From Oxyruncus cristatus (lineage: Eukaryota > Chordata > Aves > Passeriformes > Cotingidae), in the NCBI GenBank assembly GCA_013399855.1, contig VXAY01006797.1, positions 1,406,828 to 1,470,827 on the forward strand: a stretch of DNA of 64,000 bases, written 5' to 3'. Shown in pieces: positions 13,901 to 24,578 of the stretch; position 1 is the stretch's first letter, and each line of letters opens with the position of its first letter. Position numbers and translations under genes: made by a program. The notes below the pieces were generated by a model. It searched no databases. It saw nothing but the letters and a program-made list of their open reading frames with translations, and had not been told where the DNA came from.

Positions 13901-16060
13901 ATAATATTAACATCAACTCAAGTTGCGGGTACGTTTTTTAGACTTAGTTTTAGATGCTAGTGCTAACAGCTATGTAAGACGTATAATTACTTCTTATTGT
14001 AAGGCTTTATTTATGAGTTTCCATACTTTATTTATGAGTTTTCTTAAAGAGTGTGGATGGGGTTTGTATGGATGGGTTTTTAGCAAGATTTTTTTAATCT
14101 GCTTTCCTTTTGTACATTTTATTTTTGATGTTGTTACTTTATCAAATCACAGGATTTAAAATACCTGAATCTAGTGATAAGTCTCAGGCACGTTGGGAAC
14201 ATCATTCCCTATAGAAAAGTTTTCACTGTTTTCAAGAGCTATTGTTTCGTTAATATGGATTTGCTTTTTCTTTAAATCAGTACCAAAATGATCCACTTAA
14301 TTATGAAAGATAGTAATTTCTTTTTCTAGGAGTGTAGTATAGCCTTACACTTTGAGTCAGGTCCTGGGTATTGACAGAAAGACTCCATCCTGTTAAAGGG
14401 TGTCTTTCACTGTTGCCCTAAGGAGATGAAAGGAGTCTTCATACAGGGTCACCTTGTTGTTTAGCTGGTTTCTCATCATTCCTGAAGAGACAGATTTTAC
14501 TCAACATTCCTGAAGGGATAGACTTTTCTAGCTTTACTGAAAAAGCCAAGGAAGCAAAATAAAATTACCCATTTTTTCACCTTGCACACTTAGGGCCACT
14601 TGAGATCAGTCTGCTGTTTTTTATCATGGTGATAGATACTGTTGCACACTCCGCCACAGGAATTTTGTTAGGATTTTTTCACCTGAATGGTAGGTATAAT
14701 TAATAACTTTCTTTTCATATTACTGACATTTTTTTCAAGATGATTCTATGCTGTGTTCAATTACCACATCATTGATTTTAAGCACAGAGAGGCTTCTGAT
14801 TTCCCTCAGATTCAATGTTGTTAGGATGCTTGCAAAACAGTAGTTTATTCAGATTTTTTTTTTTTTCACACTTCAGGTGTTCAAATTTTGCTTAGTTAGG
14901 GCTGTATTGATTTTAGCTGCTAAGTGACCTATGATTATGGATGTATACTCTGACAGGAGGGGAATGACTTCCTCAGTATGAATTTTACTTTTTCTTCTAG
15001 CGGCCTGGAAACCATGAAAATTTGAGAGAAGCTGTGTCAGTGAGATTTCAGGGACAAAATGTTAGCTTCAAAGCATTCAGCTTATTTTTAAGCATGAGAT
15101 GCAGCATAGCCACATGACTTGAAACTATTCAAGTCTTTCATCTGGAGTCTACACTCATGGCTAGTACTCAAAAACCAACCTACATGCTGAAAACAATGAA
15201 GGCTTTAATTCAGCACTGCAGAAACGTACACTGAAAACTATTTACTCCAGGGTAAATTGTAAATAGAGCATCTGAAAAAATACCCAAAATTTGAAGCCTG
15301 CCTTTGTGACTATAAAACAACAAATTTAACAAATTAGAACACTGGCACAGAACAACTTCTATATGCAGATGAAGAGCTACCATTAATGTGGTGCAGAATC
15401 CATTAAAGTAACATATTGCTTTATTCAGTGTCTTTGGTAATCTGATTGTAAAAATAATTTACCATAGACAACAGATATGAAGAACACAGAAGAATTTGGC
15501 ATTTTACACAAAAACACAGGAGAATTGTTGTTATTATGTGGTGTGCCAGTGGCCATCACCTGGTCTGCAGCATACTGCAAATGCTGCAGTTAGCGTTTTC
15601 ATTGAAACTCTTGTCCAAGAAGTTCAGCATCACACAGTGGAAGGCAGTTACATCATGCAGATCCAAATCTTGCATTGCCAAGTTGTTTGTGTTCGCAGTT
15701 TTACTTTTACTGCTGCTACTGGTGAAATGCTGTTACTGGCTTATAGAATTATGTGACAGTTCTAAAAAATTTACTGATTGATCAGAAATGATAGGTATGT
15801 AAGGTAGGTATACATTTATAAGAAATTTTACATGGGAGTAAAACATAAGGCATGCAATAGAGCTTTTCAAGTTCTTTGTGTTTGTCTGTCCACACCAGTT
15901 GTTGACACAAGCCACTCCATAATTGTACCATGACATGCTAGTACTCATAAAGGAGTTTCACTACATAAAGATTATCTGATCTATAAAAAGATTAAAAAGA
16001 TGTGCAATGCAATGATCAAAGAAAGTACTAAATATGAAAATTAGGCAGAGATTAGGAAAC

Positions 16061-16087
16061 TTAAAATGTGAAAACTTCACATTTTAA
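16061..16087. repeat. Perfect 12-bp inverted repeat, 3-nt loop
   Basis: TTAAAATGTGAA, then AAC, then TTCACATTTTAA. All twelve arm positions pair. It is not linked to any recognised gene or element. Confidence 0.9.
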
Positions 16088-16703
16088 CTTCACTTATCAG
16101 CTGCATTACTGAGGAACTAGTCTTCCTTGTATATTATTGTTGGTGTTCTTTGTAACATCTAGGAAATCTAGCTACGAATCTATAAAAGCAACCAAATACT
16201 ATATCAGATACTTCATATTTATAAAAAGAATATATTCGTGTACCAGAGGAGATAGCAATATAATAATTAGACATCTAAAAGACAGCAGAGATATGTGTAT
16301 AGAGAGACCAAGGGAATAGTTAGATATAATCTCTCACTTGTCAAAAATACCAGCCAATGTGCTAGTAGAAAGAAGGTATTATGACACCTGATTCTTTTTT
16401 CTTAATATCAAATCTGGAAAATCAGAAGAACAAGCTAAAGTTCTTTTGAAATGATGTTACAGAAATAATCTTTCCCCTTCCCTATCTAAACTGCTGCTTC
16501 TCTTCTGAGTTAGCTGGGGTAGTGTTTTGGAAAAGGTTTTTCCAAACAACTCCAATTATCTGCTCATATAATGAATACAGTTTTGGAAAACAAAAATTTA
16601 ATTCTTGGACTAGAGGCAAGTGGATGTTCATTCCAGAGTGTCTTTGCTCATCTTAAATAATCTAAAATGCCAGTCAATATGTTTTACATGTTCATATGTC
16701 ATG

Positions 16704-16850
16704 GCATCATAGGATTATGGAAAAACACGGTTGGAAGAGGTCGGAAAATGTCATCAGCACTATTCTTTTGCTTGAGAGTAGGACCAGCCAGGTGTGACAT
16801 TTTAAAAGTGGAGATTGCACAGCCTCCTCAGCAGTGGGTTCATCTTTACT
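16704..16850 (-). mobile_element. Diverged CR1 3'-end relic
   Basis: The plus strand shows CATCATAGGATTATGG, then GGTTGGAAGAGGTCGGAAAATGTCATCA, recalling the inverted CR1 start (hydrogen-bonded TCATAGAATCA...GGTTGGAAAAGACCT block). A later TGGAGATTGCACAGCCTCC block also fits. Strongly degraded, so the far boundary is approximate. Confidence 0.55.
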
Positions 16851-17326
16851 GGTAGGTTACTCCTGCAAGGCAAGCTCATCCAGGTGTTCTGTCTGCTCCT
16901 GCCTTAGTAATATATTCTGGCATAAGGTATTACAATAAAAATGAACCATGATCATAGGAGGTACATCAACTTTTTTATGATGTTCTCTTTTAACACAGTT
17001 CATATTGTTGCTAGTAGGAACACTGATGCAAATAAAAAGTGAGGAGATTGACAGTGTCCTTTAAAATAATATGATTTTTCAACTGAGGTGCAACTGAAAA
17101 ATAGATCAGGGAAAAAGAAAATGTAGTGCTTAATGGTTTCTGATGATTCTGTGATACTTCAGATAATTGCAGTACTTTAATTGTATTTTTTTAAGTAATC
17201 AAGCAGAATTAAAGTTTTCCAAAATAATTGTTATTGGTTATAGTCATAACTTCACCCAAAACAGAACATTCTAAGTAGCCAATTAGAATTGTATCAAATC
17301 AAATTAGACAGAATCTTTTTCATAGT

Positions 17327-18464
17327 TGTCATGGGTTTCCCCCAAGGTTGAAAAATAGTTAATTCCAGGTAGATTTCCAGAGCAAAGCCAATCACAAGTT
17401 TTAGTAACGCCTCTGCGAATGACATATTTAAGAAAACAGAAAAGAAGCCTGTTGCGCAGAAGAAATTCCAGACTGGAGGAGAGTGGAGGAGAACAAGAGA
17501 CAGCAATGTAGCCTCCAAGGTCACTGTAGCAGGAGGGGGGAGAAGAGGCCCCCCTCTCCCCCTCCAGCAGGGGAAAAGACTTTAAAACCCCTGCCACCTG
17601 TGGAAGATTATTTGGAGTGAGGAGACCTTCCTGCAGCTCATGAGGGAGCTTGTGCTGGAGCAGAGGAGTGCATGGAGGAAGCTGCAACGCCGTGGGAGGC
17701 CTAAGACGAAACAGAGTCTTGCTTTGTTTTGAACCTGTGACCCTTGGAGAGAGAAACCTATGCCAGAGCAAGTGTCCCGGGTAGGACATGTGATCCCAGT
17801 GAGGGATTTATGCTGCTGTAATTCATTTGTGTCCCTAAAGGACAGTAAAGTATGGAAGAACTGTTGTCCGAGGGTAGACTCACACTGGAGAAGCTCATCC
17901 AAGGCTGTCTCCCGTGAGAAGGGACCCCACAAGAAACAGGGGATGGACTCGATGCCATTATCCCCTGTAACAGTGGTGAAGACCCTGGTGCAGCAAGTTG
18001 TCCCCTTGCAGTCCATGGAGGACCTCACAGGGCCCGAGTACCCCCCAGCCTCCGGTCCTGGCCCAGCAGGGAGGAGAAGGGACAGTCCTGAGGTCGACGT
18101 GCAGCAGAGAGAGAGAGAGAGAGAGAGATTTCCAGCTACGGCCGATTAGAACTGTCGCCCCAGAGACAATAGAAGAAAACTTTCAAGTGCTGCAAATTTG
18201 ATTTAGAGGAACTGTAAAGTAGAGACTTTTCTCCTCCTGGACTGATACAGGGGGGAGGGATAATTTTGTAAATACATAGAATTTTCTTCATAAGAAAACC
18301 TAATCAGAATTGTTTTATATATTATTCTTTAGTTTTTATCCTGCTAGTAATAAATTTAATATTACTCCCCCACATCAAGTCTCTTTTGTCTGTATGACTT
18401 CTATCATCTTATAGCAATTGTGTAAAAGGTTTGAAAAAATTTAGTCTGGAGTAAACCCATGACA
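17327..18464 (+). mobile_element. ERVL-type solo LTR (about 1.14 kb)
   Basis: Starts TGTCATGGGTTT and ends AAACCCATGACA, a perfect 12-bp terminal inverted repeat with the TG...CA ends of retroviral LTRs. Near the 3' end are a TATATATT stretch (about 18315) and AATAAA at 18349-18354, giving a plus orientation. Length and TGTCATGG-type ends resemble class III (ERVL) LTRs of songbirds; the family name is inference. A (GA)n tract lies inside. Several overlapping open frames of 129-161 codons here are incidental. I could not find a matching 5-bp target duplication (flanks ATAGT and TTAAT). No internal gag-pol sequence adjoins it, so it is a solo LTR. Confidence 0.8.
18106..18128. repeat. (GA)n microsatellite inside the LTR
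   Basis: Uninterrupted GA dinucleotides, about 11 units, within the ERVL-type LTR. Confidence 0.9.
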
Positions 18465-18988
18465 TTAATTTATGAAAACAACTTTACATAGTTTTATACT
18501 GAAGTGAATGCTGTAAAGGTCAATGAAACATACTAGTTTGAAAATGAGTGATTTTTATCAGGCAAAATAGCTTTTATATAGCTCCCAAATATTTCATCTC
18601 TGATTCTTTTTTTGAACCCAATGTAAATGCTTCTTCAGGAATTGAATTTTTATACATTCATTTTGGTGTTAAAAATTAATTTATAGTAAATAAATTATTT
18701 AGAAACACAACAATTTAAAGTTCATATACAGTACTGTATAAATACTTCATTGTAGTGAATATTACAGATCTGATGGTAAAGGGTCAATGTAGCAAAGCAT
18801 TTCAACCATGAGCACAAAAATGTTTGATTTGAGTGGAAATTAAGTTGAATTGCACTCTGAGTCTTAACACACTTGTAGCTTGGTTAATAACCATTTTGCA
18901 GGGAGGAAAATAAAACCTGCCATTTGGCCTAACTCAGTTTGTCAAGAGCAAGGTAAACAGTTTGCCTCCTGCATCTTTCATCACTATA

Positions 18989-18994
18989 CCACTT
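18989..18994. repeat. Target-site duplication, left copy
   Basis: CCACTT, identical to 19488-19493 on the other side of the LTR. One extra A to the left also matches but belongs to the LTR end on the right. Confidence 0.85.
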
Positions 18995-19487
18995 TGTGGG
19001 GTCTCTTACCCCCCGCGTGGCGTGGGGTGACCCAGTTCTAGTTCTGTTTCCGTTTGAAGAACCCATTTCCAACGGCTGAGGTGGATAGGGAGGGGGAACT
19101 CCAGACTCAGGGGTTCCTTTAGGCCCCGAGTCTGGAGGGGAAAGCTGCTCCCCCCTCCCTCCGGCCACGTGGTCCCATGGCACGGCACAGAGACAGCACC
19201 CTGGGCGCGGAGAGGAGGCAAGGGAGCTTTATTGCTGGAGAGGTACATTTATAGGGTTAGGGTTCACAGGGTTGACCAATTACAGGTAACAGGAAGGGGT
19301 TGACAACCAATAGGAAGGGGACCAATGAGAGCACCCAAGGTATCTTTTCAGGGACATTCCTACACGGGACAATACCTGCTGTAGGGGTCACTGGGAAGAA
19401 GAACCACGAGGTAGCAAAAGGATTACAAAAAACCATCTTGGAACATGCTTTAGACAGTTTTCTCATACACTCAGGTTTACTGCTACA
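18995..19487 (-). mobile_element. ERVK-type (class II) solo LTR, 493 bp
   Basis: TG...CA ends (TGTGGGGTC ... GCTACA on the plus strand) flanked by identical 6-bp duplications CCACTT. Six bases is the usual target duplication of alpha/beta-retrovirus-like elements. Read on the minus strand it has TATAAA at 19253-19248 and AATAAA at 19233-19228, then a GC-rich U5-like segment with CpGs, the expected U3-TATA-R-U5 order. It is much more GC- and CpG-rich than its surroundings, suggesting a fairly recent insertion. No internal viral genes remain. Confidence 0.88.
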
Positions 19488-19493
19488 CCACTT
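19488..19493. repeat. Target-site duplication, right copy
   Basis: CCACTT directly after the LTR terminal CA, matching 18989-18994. Confidence 0.85.
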
Positions 19494-22400
19494 CTCTAGA
19501 ATAAAAGAAAAAGCTTCTGAAGGGAAAGAAATCCACTACATCCAAACTGTCAAACACTTGGTATTCAGCCTGTATGTCTGGTAATTCAAAGTAATGAAAC
19601 AGTGTAATCCTCTTCCCAGTACTGTAAGGGCAGAATAGGGTAACAATGACTATCCCAGTCTTTAGGCTGAGATGGAAATGGGAGAGACAAATTCCGTGCA
19701 CTCCTCTGCTTCAGAGTTCCCATTTTGCCTCAGGTAAATCAGTTTTCCAGCTGTAAAAAAAAGGGTGAATCTAACTCCTCATCCCTTGAAGTGTTGTGAA
19801 AAGATGTATTATGTATCAGATGCACAAGAAAGACTATACTGGTGATCTGAAAGGTTTCAAAAAGATCTTCAGTATGATGCCTTCTAGAAACTTAATACTG
19901 GGTGATAATTTAACCTATCTGAAAATATGCCTAAAATTCATTGTTGGTTAGATCTTTAAGGGAAGGAATATGTTAAATATTGAAAGAAAAATAATTAGAT
20001 TTTTATTGCCATTTAGCCCACTTAAAAACAATAAATGACTTCATGTCACCGATATAATGTTACGAGTGGCCCAAACCATGGATTTTGATCAAGCTTTTAG
20101 CGTGCTACAGATTTGACTTGCTCAATTTGAAAAAAATTTTCTGAAACAAAATCCTTTAAATTTGTTTTAAATTGATGATTTAAAAACAGTTTGAGTCATT
20201 AGTGCATCTTGAAAATTTCAGTCTTGACTTCAGTGCAGATCACTGTGTTTTGATGAATCCACTGCATTCAAAAAGCTCCTCATAAACTCTCCTTCAGAAG
20301 CGAGGGACATGACAGTTAACGTAGGCAGTTTCTACACCGTAAGTTGTAGCTATAGGTTTCAGCTTAGACACAAATTCTGGTACAGTTAAAGATCTGAAAA
20401 ATGAGTACAGAATGGAAGGGCTGGCTCAGTGTTAACCTTGTGCAATTGAATCAATACTGTAATACAGACCTTTGAGCTGAGACAGCATCACCCTTCCTGA
20501 GCACCACTACTTACTGCATGCTGCAGCACATTGTGTGAATCCTGCTTTCACCATTACAGGAAAGAAATCAAAAATAGAAATGAGATATAGTGGTTACCTT
20601 GGGTCTGGCTTTAGGAAAGGGAAGGTGTTACAAGCATCAGAGAAAAATCTTATCCATTCCTTCTAAATGCATTGGGTGAGAAAGAGATCTTACATTAGCA
20701 ATGCCAGATGTATTCTGATGCTGCACTGATAAAACTCTCACTTTTGCAATCTCCTGGCAAGCTTAGAAACCCAAAAGTAGGACCAGATCCGCATACTTGA
20801 TGCAGAATGCAGTAGACTGCCTTTTGGCTCCGGGATTCCAGGATTTTTCCAGCGAAGTTGTACAAATAATTCTGTGGTTTGGCTTACTGCAGATCAGTGA
20901 CTGATCAAACAGAATTATTAGGTGGACTCAAAAGACTTTTTGTTTCTATCAAAACCTAATAACTTAAAAAAAAAATAAAAATAAATAAAAAAAAAAACCC
21001 TTGCATGTCATATTCATTATTTTCTACTTTTGAAAGTCATATTTCTTTAATGAATATTTAAATGAATGTGTAAATTAGTCATTTTTTTTTTCTGTTTAGA
21101 AAATGTCAAAAAAATATTCTGATACTTCAGGAGGTTTTTTATTACATCTCTTTTTTTTTTTTCATTAAGTCCTTCTAAATTTTTCCTAATCTTATCCAAA
21201 AATTCTGAATGATCGGGGAAGGTGAAGTTTTCCCTTCAAACAGATTTTATTAAATAAACTATCCATCTTAAAGTTTTGCCTAGCTCTATTCAATAGTCTC
21301 TTTAAAATACATGTGTGTGTTCAGTCCAGTCTTTAGAATTATAATCAGCTTAACATCACTGTTAAGCAAAAAATCACTGTCAAAACTGATTCAATTGTTG
21401 GCAGCCTTGCCAAGCAGCTCAAAGACTGAATGGATTGGGGGGATAATTAGGCATCTGGAATGGGCTCATTTCTTATCTGTGAAGTTTTGCGTATCAGAAT
21501 GAGACTAGGGAGGATGAAGGATGGCAAAGAAGAGCTTTTTCTTTTGTCATATGAGCCTAGTCTGTTATTTCCACTTCATTTCATTAAAACATAGAGGTGT
21601 ACTGCATGGTAGCCTGATTATTTTAAGTGTCATACTGAAACTAGAAAAAAATGATCCATGATTTTAAAGATTACTATGAAAGCTCAACTCTGATAAATAT
21701 GGAAACCGTTATTCCTATTTTCAATTTGCCCAGTCAGAATTATTTTTCTAAAGATAACAAAAAGCTCCATATAATGTAATCAAGTATTTTAAATAGCAGC
21801 AAGGAAATAATAGTAATCTAATAAAATAGTATCAATAAACATTAAGGAATCATATTTTAAATCGCTGTAATTTATTGTCACTTTTGATAATTCTACAAAC
21901 AGGTACCTTTAATATGGATTTTGGATTCTAAAATTAAGTTTTTATTTTTGCCTGGAGATTCTCTATTCTGTCTTTAAACTTATTACAGAAAATTTGCCTG
22001 TTATTATAAGGATTAATTTATTAAAACTCTTCATCCCTCTGCTTACACATACAGTTCTACTACTTGAACTGATACACTCCAGTAAGTCAATGCTAAATTC
22101 AAATCTATCTTTCTGTACGGCTGCCAAATTGACTGTTTTTGTTAGAAACAAATCTCTCATTTGCAATTATACTCTAATTTATCGGACAGCATTCTTACAA
22201 CTTTTTTTAAAATTTCTGATTAATAGTCTCCACTTGAAAAATTATTTTCAATGGCTTCTAGGCAAATTTCACCTATTCCAAAAATGCAGCTGAAAGTTCT
22301 TCAAAATTATTTAACAATTATGTGACTTCTTCATTATCTTTTCTCAGCACACAGCAGAAACATAAGATATTTAAGAGGGTATCAGGAGTGTCAGTTGTTT

Positions 22401-22738
22401 TCTATACCAACACTTGTCTATTACAAGAGTTTCACAATTGTAAAACAAACACTGGGAAAGAAGAGGATGTAAAATACATTTTGTATCCTTTGTTCACACC
22501 CTGTGGCCTTTTGCTTTTATATATGCACTCTAGATATATTTTGTACCCTTTCCTTTGAAACCACTTGGTTCCTTAAAGAAAATGCAAACTGAGATTTTCT
22601 GAACACTAGACTTCTAGAATCTGAAGGTTTAAAAAAGATTGTAGGAGTTGATAACTGTGCCTTAGGCTCTCCCCAGTTCATAGGGAAAGCAATTGTTACT
22701 GCCAAGATCTGACTATAAACCTTTAGACCGGAGACTTC
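19494..22738. other. Intergenic sequence between LTR and CR1
   Basis: AT-rich, with several A or T runs (20964-20998, 21143-21165). No gene, RNA or mobile element could be recognised. Confidence 0.7.
20964..20998. repeat. A-rich (AAAT)n-like tract
   Basis: A-run with interspersed T, consistent with simple low-complexity sequence. Confidence 0.8.
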
Positions 22739-23871
22739 ACAGAATCACAGAATATAGAATCATAGAATCAACCAGGTTTGAAAAGACCTCGGATATCATC
22801 AAGTTCAACCCTTGATCCAACACCACCGTGGTTACTAGACCATGGCACTAAGTGCCACATCCAATCTCATCTTAAAAACCCTAGGGGTAGTGAATCCACC
22901 ACCTCCCTGGACAGACCATTCCAATGTCTGATTACTCTCTCTGTAAAAAATTTCTTCCTAATATGTAACCTAAACCTCCCCTGGCAGAGCTTAAGACTGT
23001 GCCCTGTGCCCTGTTGTCCTACTGCTGGTTGCCTGGGAGAAGATACCAACCCCACCTTGCTACAACCTCCTTTTGGGGAGTTGTAGAGAGCGATGAGGTC
23101 TCCCCTGAGCCTTCTCTTCTCCAGGCTAAACAACCCCAGCTCCTTCAGCCTCTCCTCATAGGGCTTGTGCTCAAGTCCCTTCACCAGCCTGGTTGCTCTT
23201 CTCTGGACCTGCTCCAGCCCCTCAATATCCCTCCTGAACTGAGGGGCCCAGAACTGGACACAGCACTCCAGGTGTGGCCTCACCAGCACTGAGTACAGGG
23301 GCAGAATCACTTCCCTGTTCCTGCTGGCCACACTGTTCCTGATCCAGGCCAGGATGCCATTGGCCTTCTTGCCCACCTGGGCACACTGCTGGCTCATGTG
23401 CAGCTTCCTGTCAATCAGCAGCCCCAGATCCCTTTCTGCCTGGCTGCTCTCCAGCCACTCTGTGCCCAGCCTGTAGCGCTGCAGGGGGTTGTTGTGGCCA
23501 AAGTGCAGGACCCGGCACTTGGCCTTGCTGAACCTCATCCCATTGGAGTCAGCCCAGCTCTCCAGCTTGTCCAGGTCCCTCTGCAGAGCCCTCCTGCCTT
23601 CCAGCAGATCAACGCTTCCCCCCAGCTTGGTGTCATCTGCAAATTTGCTAATGGTACACTCGATCCCCTCATCCAAATCATCAATAAAGATATTAAACAG
23701 GACTGGGCCCAGCACTGATCCCTGTGGGACACCACTGGTGACCAGCCACCAACTGGATGCAGCCCCGTTCACCACCACTCTCTGGGCCAGGCCATCAGCC
23801 AGTTCTTAACCCAGCAGAGAGTACCCCTGTCCAAGCTGTGGGCTTTTTCAGGCTTTTTCAGGACCCTTTTT
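22739..23871 (-). mobile_element. CR1 LINE, young, 5'-truncated, reverse transcriptase frame largely open
   Basis: Chicken repeat 1 non-LTR retrotransposon in antisense orientation. The plus-strand start is the inverted CR1 tail, with repeats of AGAATCA/CAGAATC at 22739-22770, matching the family's ATTCTRTG octamer 3' end. On the minus strand a frame from 23778 to 22867 (303 codons) carries [21 protein letters not shown], the catalytic FADD motif and the CR1 thumb/C-terminal region ([34 protein letters not shown]). The N-terminal endonuclease and early RT are absent, so the copy cannot mobilise itself. Compared with the copy at 60.4 kb, one base appears lost near GGCSKVG, shifting the last part. 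The 5' end abuts an older CR1 at about 23872. Confidence 0.93.
22867..23778 (-). pseudogene. CR1 ORF2 reverse-transcriptase fragment
   Basis: 303-codon open frame inside the young CR1, covering the RT core from just before the SGVPQGS motif to past the thumb. The FADD catalytic motif is present. The upstream RT motif with FDTVSH and the whole endonuclease are missing, so it is a truncated retrotransposon gene and not a host gene. The final roughly 75 codons look frameshifted and restored relative to the CR1 at 60447-61413. Confidence 0.85.
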
Positions 23872-24578
23872 CTGGCCCTGCACAGGACCGTCCCCGAGTA
23901 TCTTTCAAATGCTTCTTAAATTCTGTCACGCTTGGTGCTGTGACAACTTCCCTGGGGAGCCTGTTCCAGCACCCAACCACCCTCTGGGGGATGAAACTCT
24001 TTTTAGTATCCAATCTAAACCTCCCCTGGCACAGCTCCAGACCATTCCCTCAGGTCCTCTCACTGGTCACCACAGAGAAGAGATCAGTGCCTGCCCCTCC
24101 TCTTCCCCTCACCATGAAGTTGTAATTACAAGGAGGTCTCCCCTCAGTCTCCTCTTCTCCAGGCTGAATAGAACAAGTGACCTCAGCCACTCCTCACACA
24201 GCTTCCCCTCAAGATCCCCCTTTACTGACCTCCTTTAAACACTGTCTCATGACTTAATATCTTTCTTATATTACAGTACCCAAAACTGCACACAATATTC
24301 AAGGTGAGGCTGCACCAGTGTAGAGCAGAATGGAACAATCCCCTCCCTCGACCAGCTTGTGATACTTTGCCTGATGCCCCCCTGGACACAGTTGGCCCTC
24401 CTGGCTGCCAGGGCACTGCTGACTCATATTCAACCAGGACCCCCAGCTCTCTTTCCATGGCACTGTTTTCCAGCATCTCATTCCCCAGCCTGTACGTACA
24501 TCCAGGGTTGCCCCATCCTAAGGGCAGAATCCGGCACCTCCTCTTTTTGAACTTCCTGTGGCTATTGGAAGGCTTGAG
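23872..24578 (-). mobile_element. Older diverged CR1 LINE fragment
   Basis: Antisense CR1 sequence of a different, older subfamily. The plus strand shows the inverted CR1 blocks TGCTGTGACAACTTCCCTGG, GGGAGCCTGTTCCAGCACCC, AATCTAAACCTCCCCTGG and TCTTCTCCAGGCTGAATAGA, then degraded RT C-terminal sequence. Frames are broken. The usual last ~60 bp and octamer tail of this subfamily are missing at the junction with the younger CR1. Confidence 0.85.

Larger units (their letters stand above)
1..16700. other. Intergenic AT-rich sequence, no recognised gene
   Basis: No open frame with recognisable domains, no tRNA or rRNA and no large repeat was seen, apart from the microsatellite at 82-110, the exon-like segment at 1851-1959 and the hairpin at 16061-16087. 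The longest frame is 128 codons (11685-12071, plus) and has no known features. In syntenic vertebrates this is the side toward TMEM196, but none of its four-helix sequence was seen. Confidence 0.7.

Noticed and set aside
13985..14045. Short direct repeat CTTTATTTATGAGTTT, two copies about 21 bp apart
   Set aside because: Only two copies in AT-rich DNA; probably a local slippage duplication without function.
17304..18201. Overlapping open frames of 129-161 codons on both strands
   Set aside because: They all lie inside the ERVL-type LTR, overlap each other in several frames and show no protein family features.
19254..19268. Telomere-like AGGGTTAGGGTT inside the LTR
   Set aside because: Only two units, within the U3 part of a retroviral LTR; too short for an interstitial telomere repeat.
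23398..24238. Plus-strand frames of about 100-120 codons
   Set aside because: Antisense shadows of CR1 reverse-transcriptase sequence.
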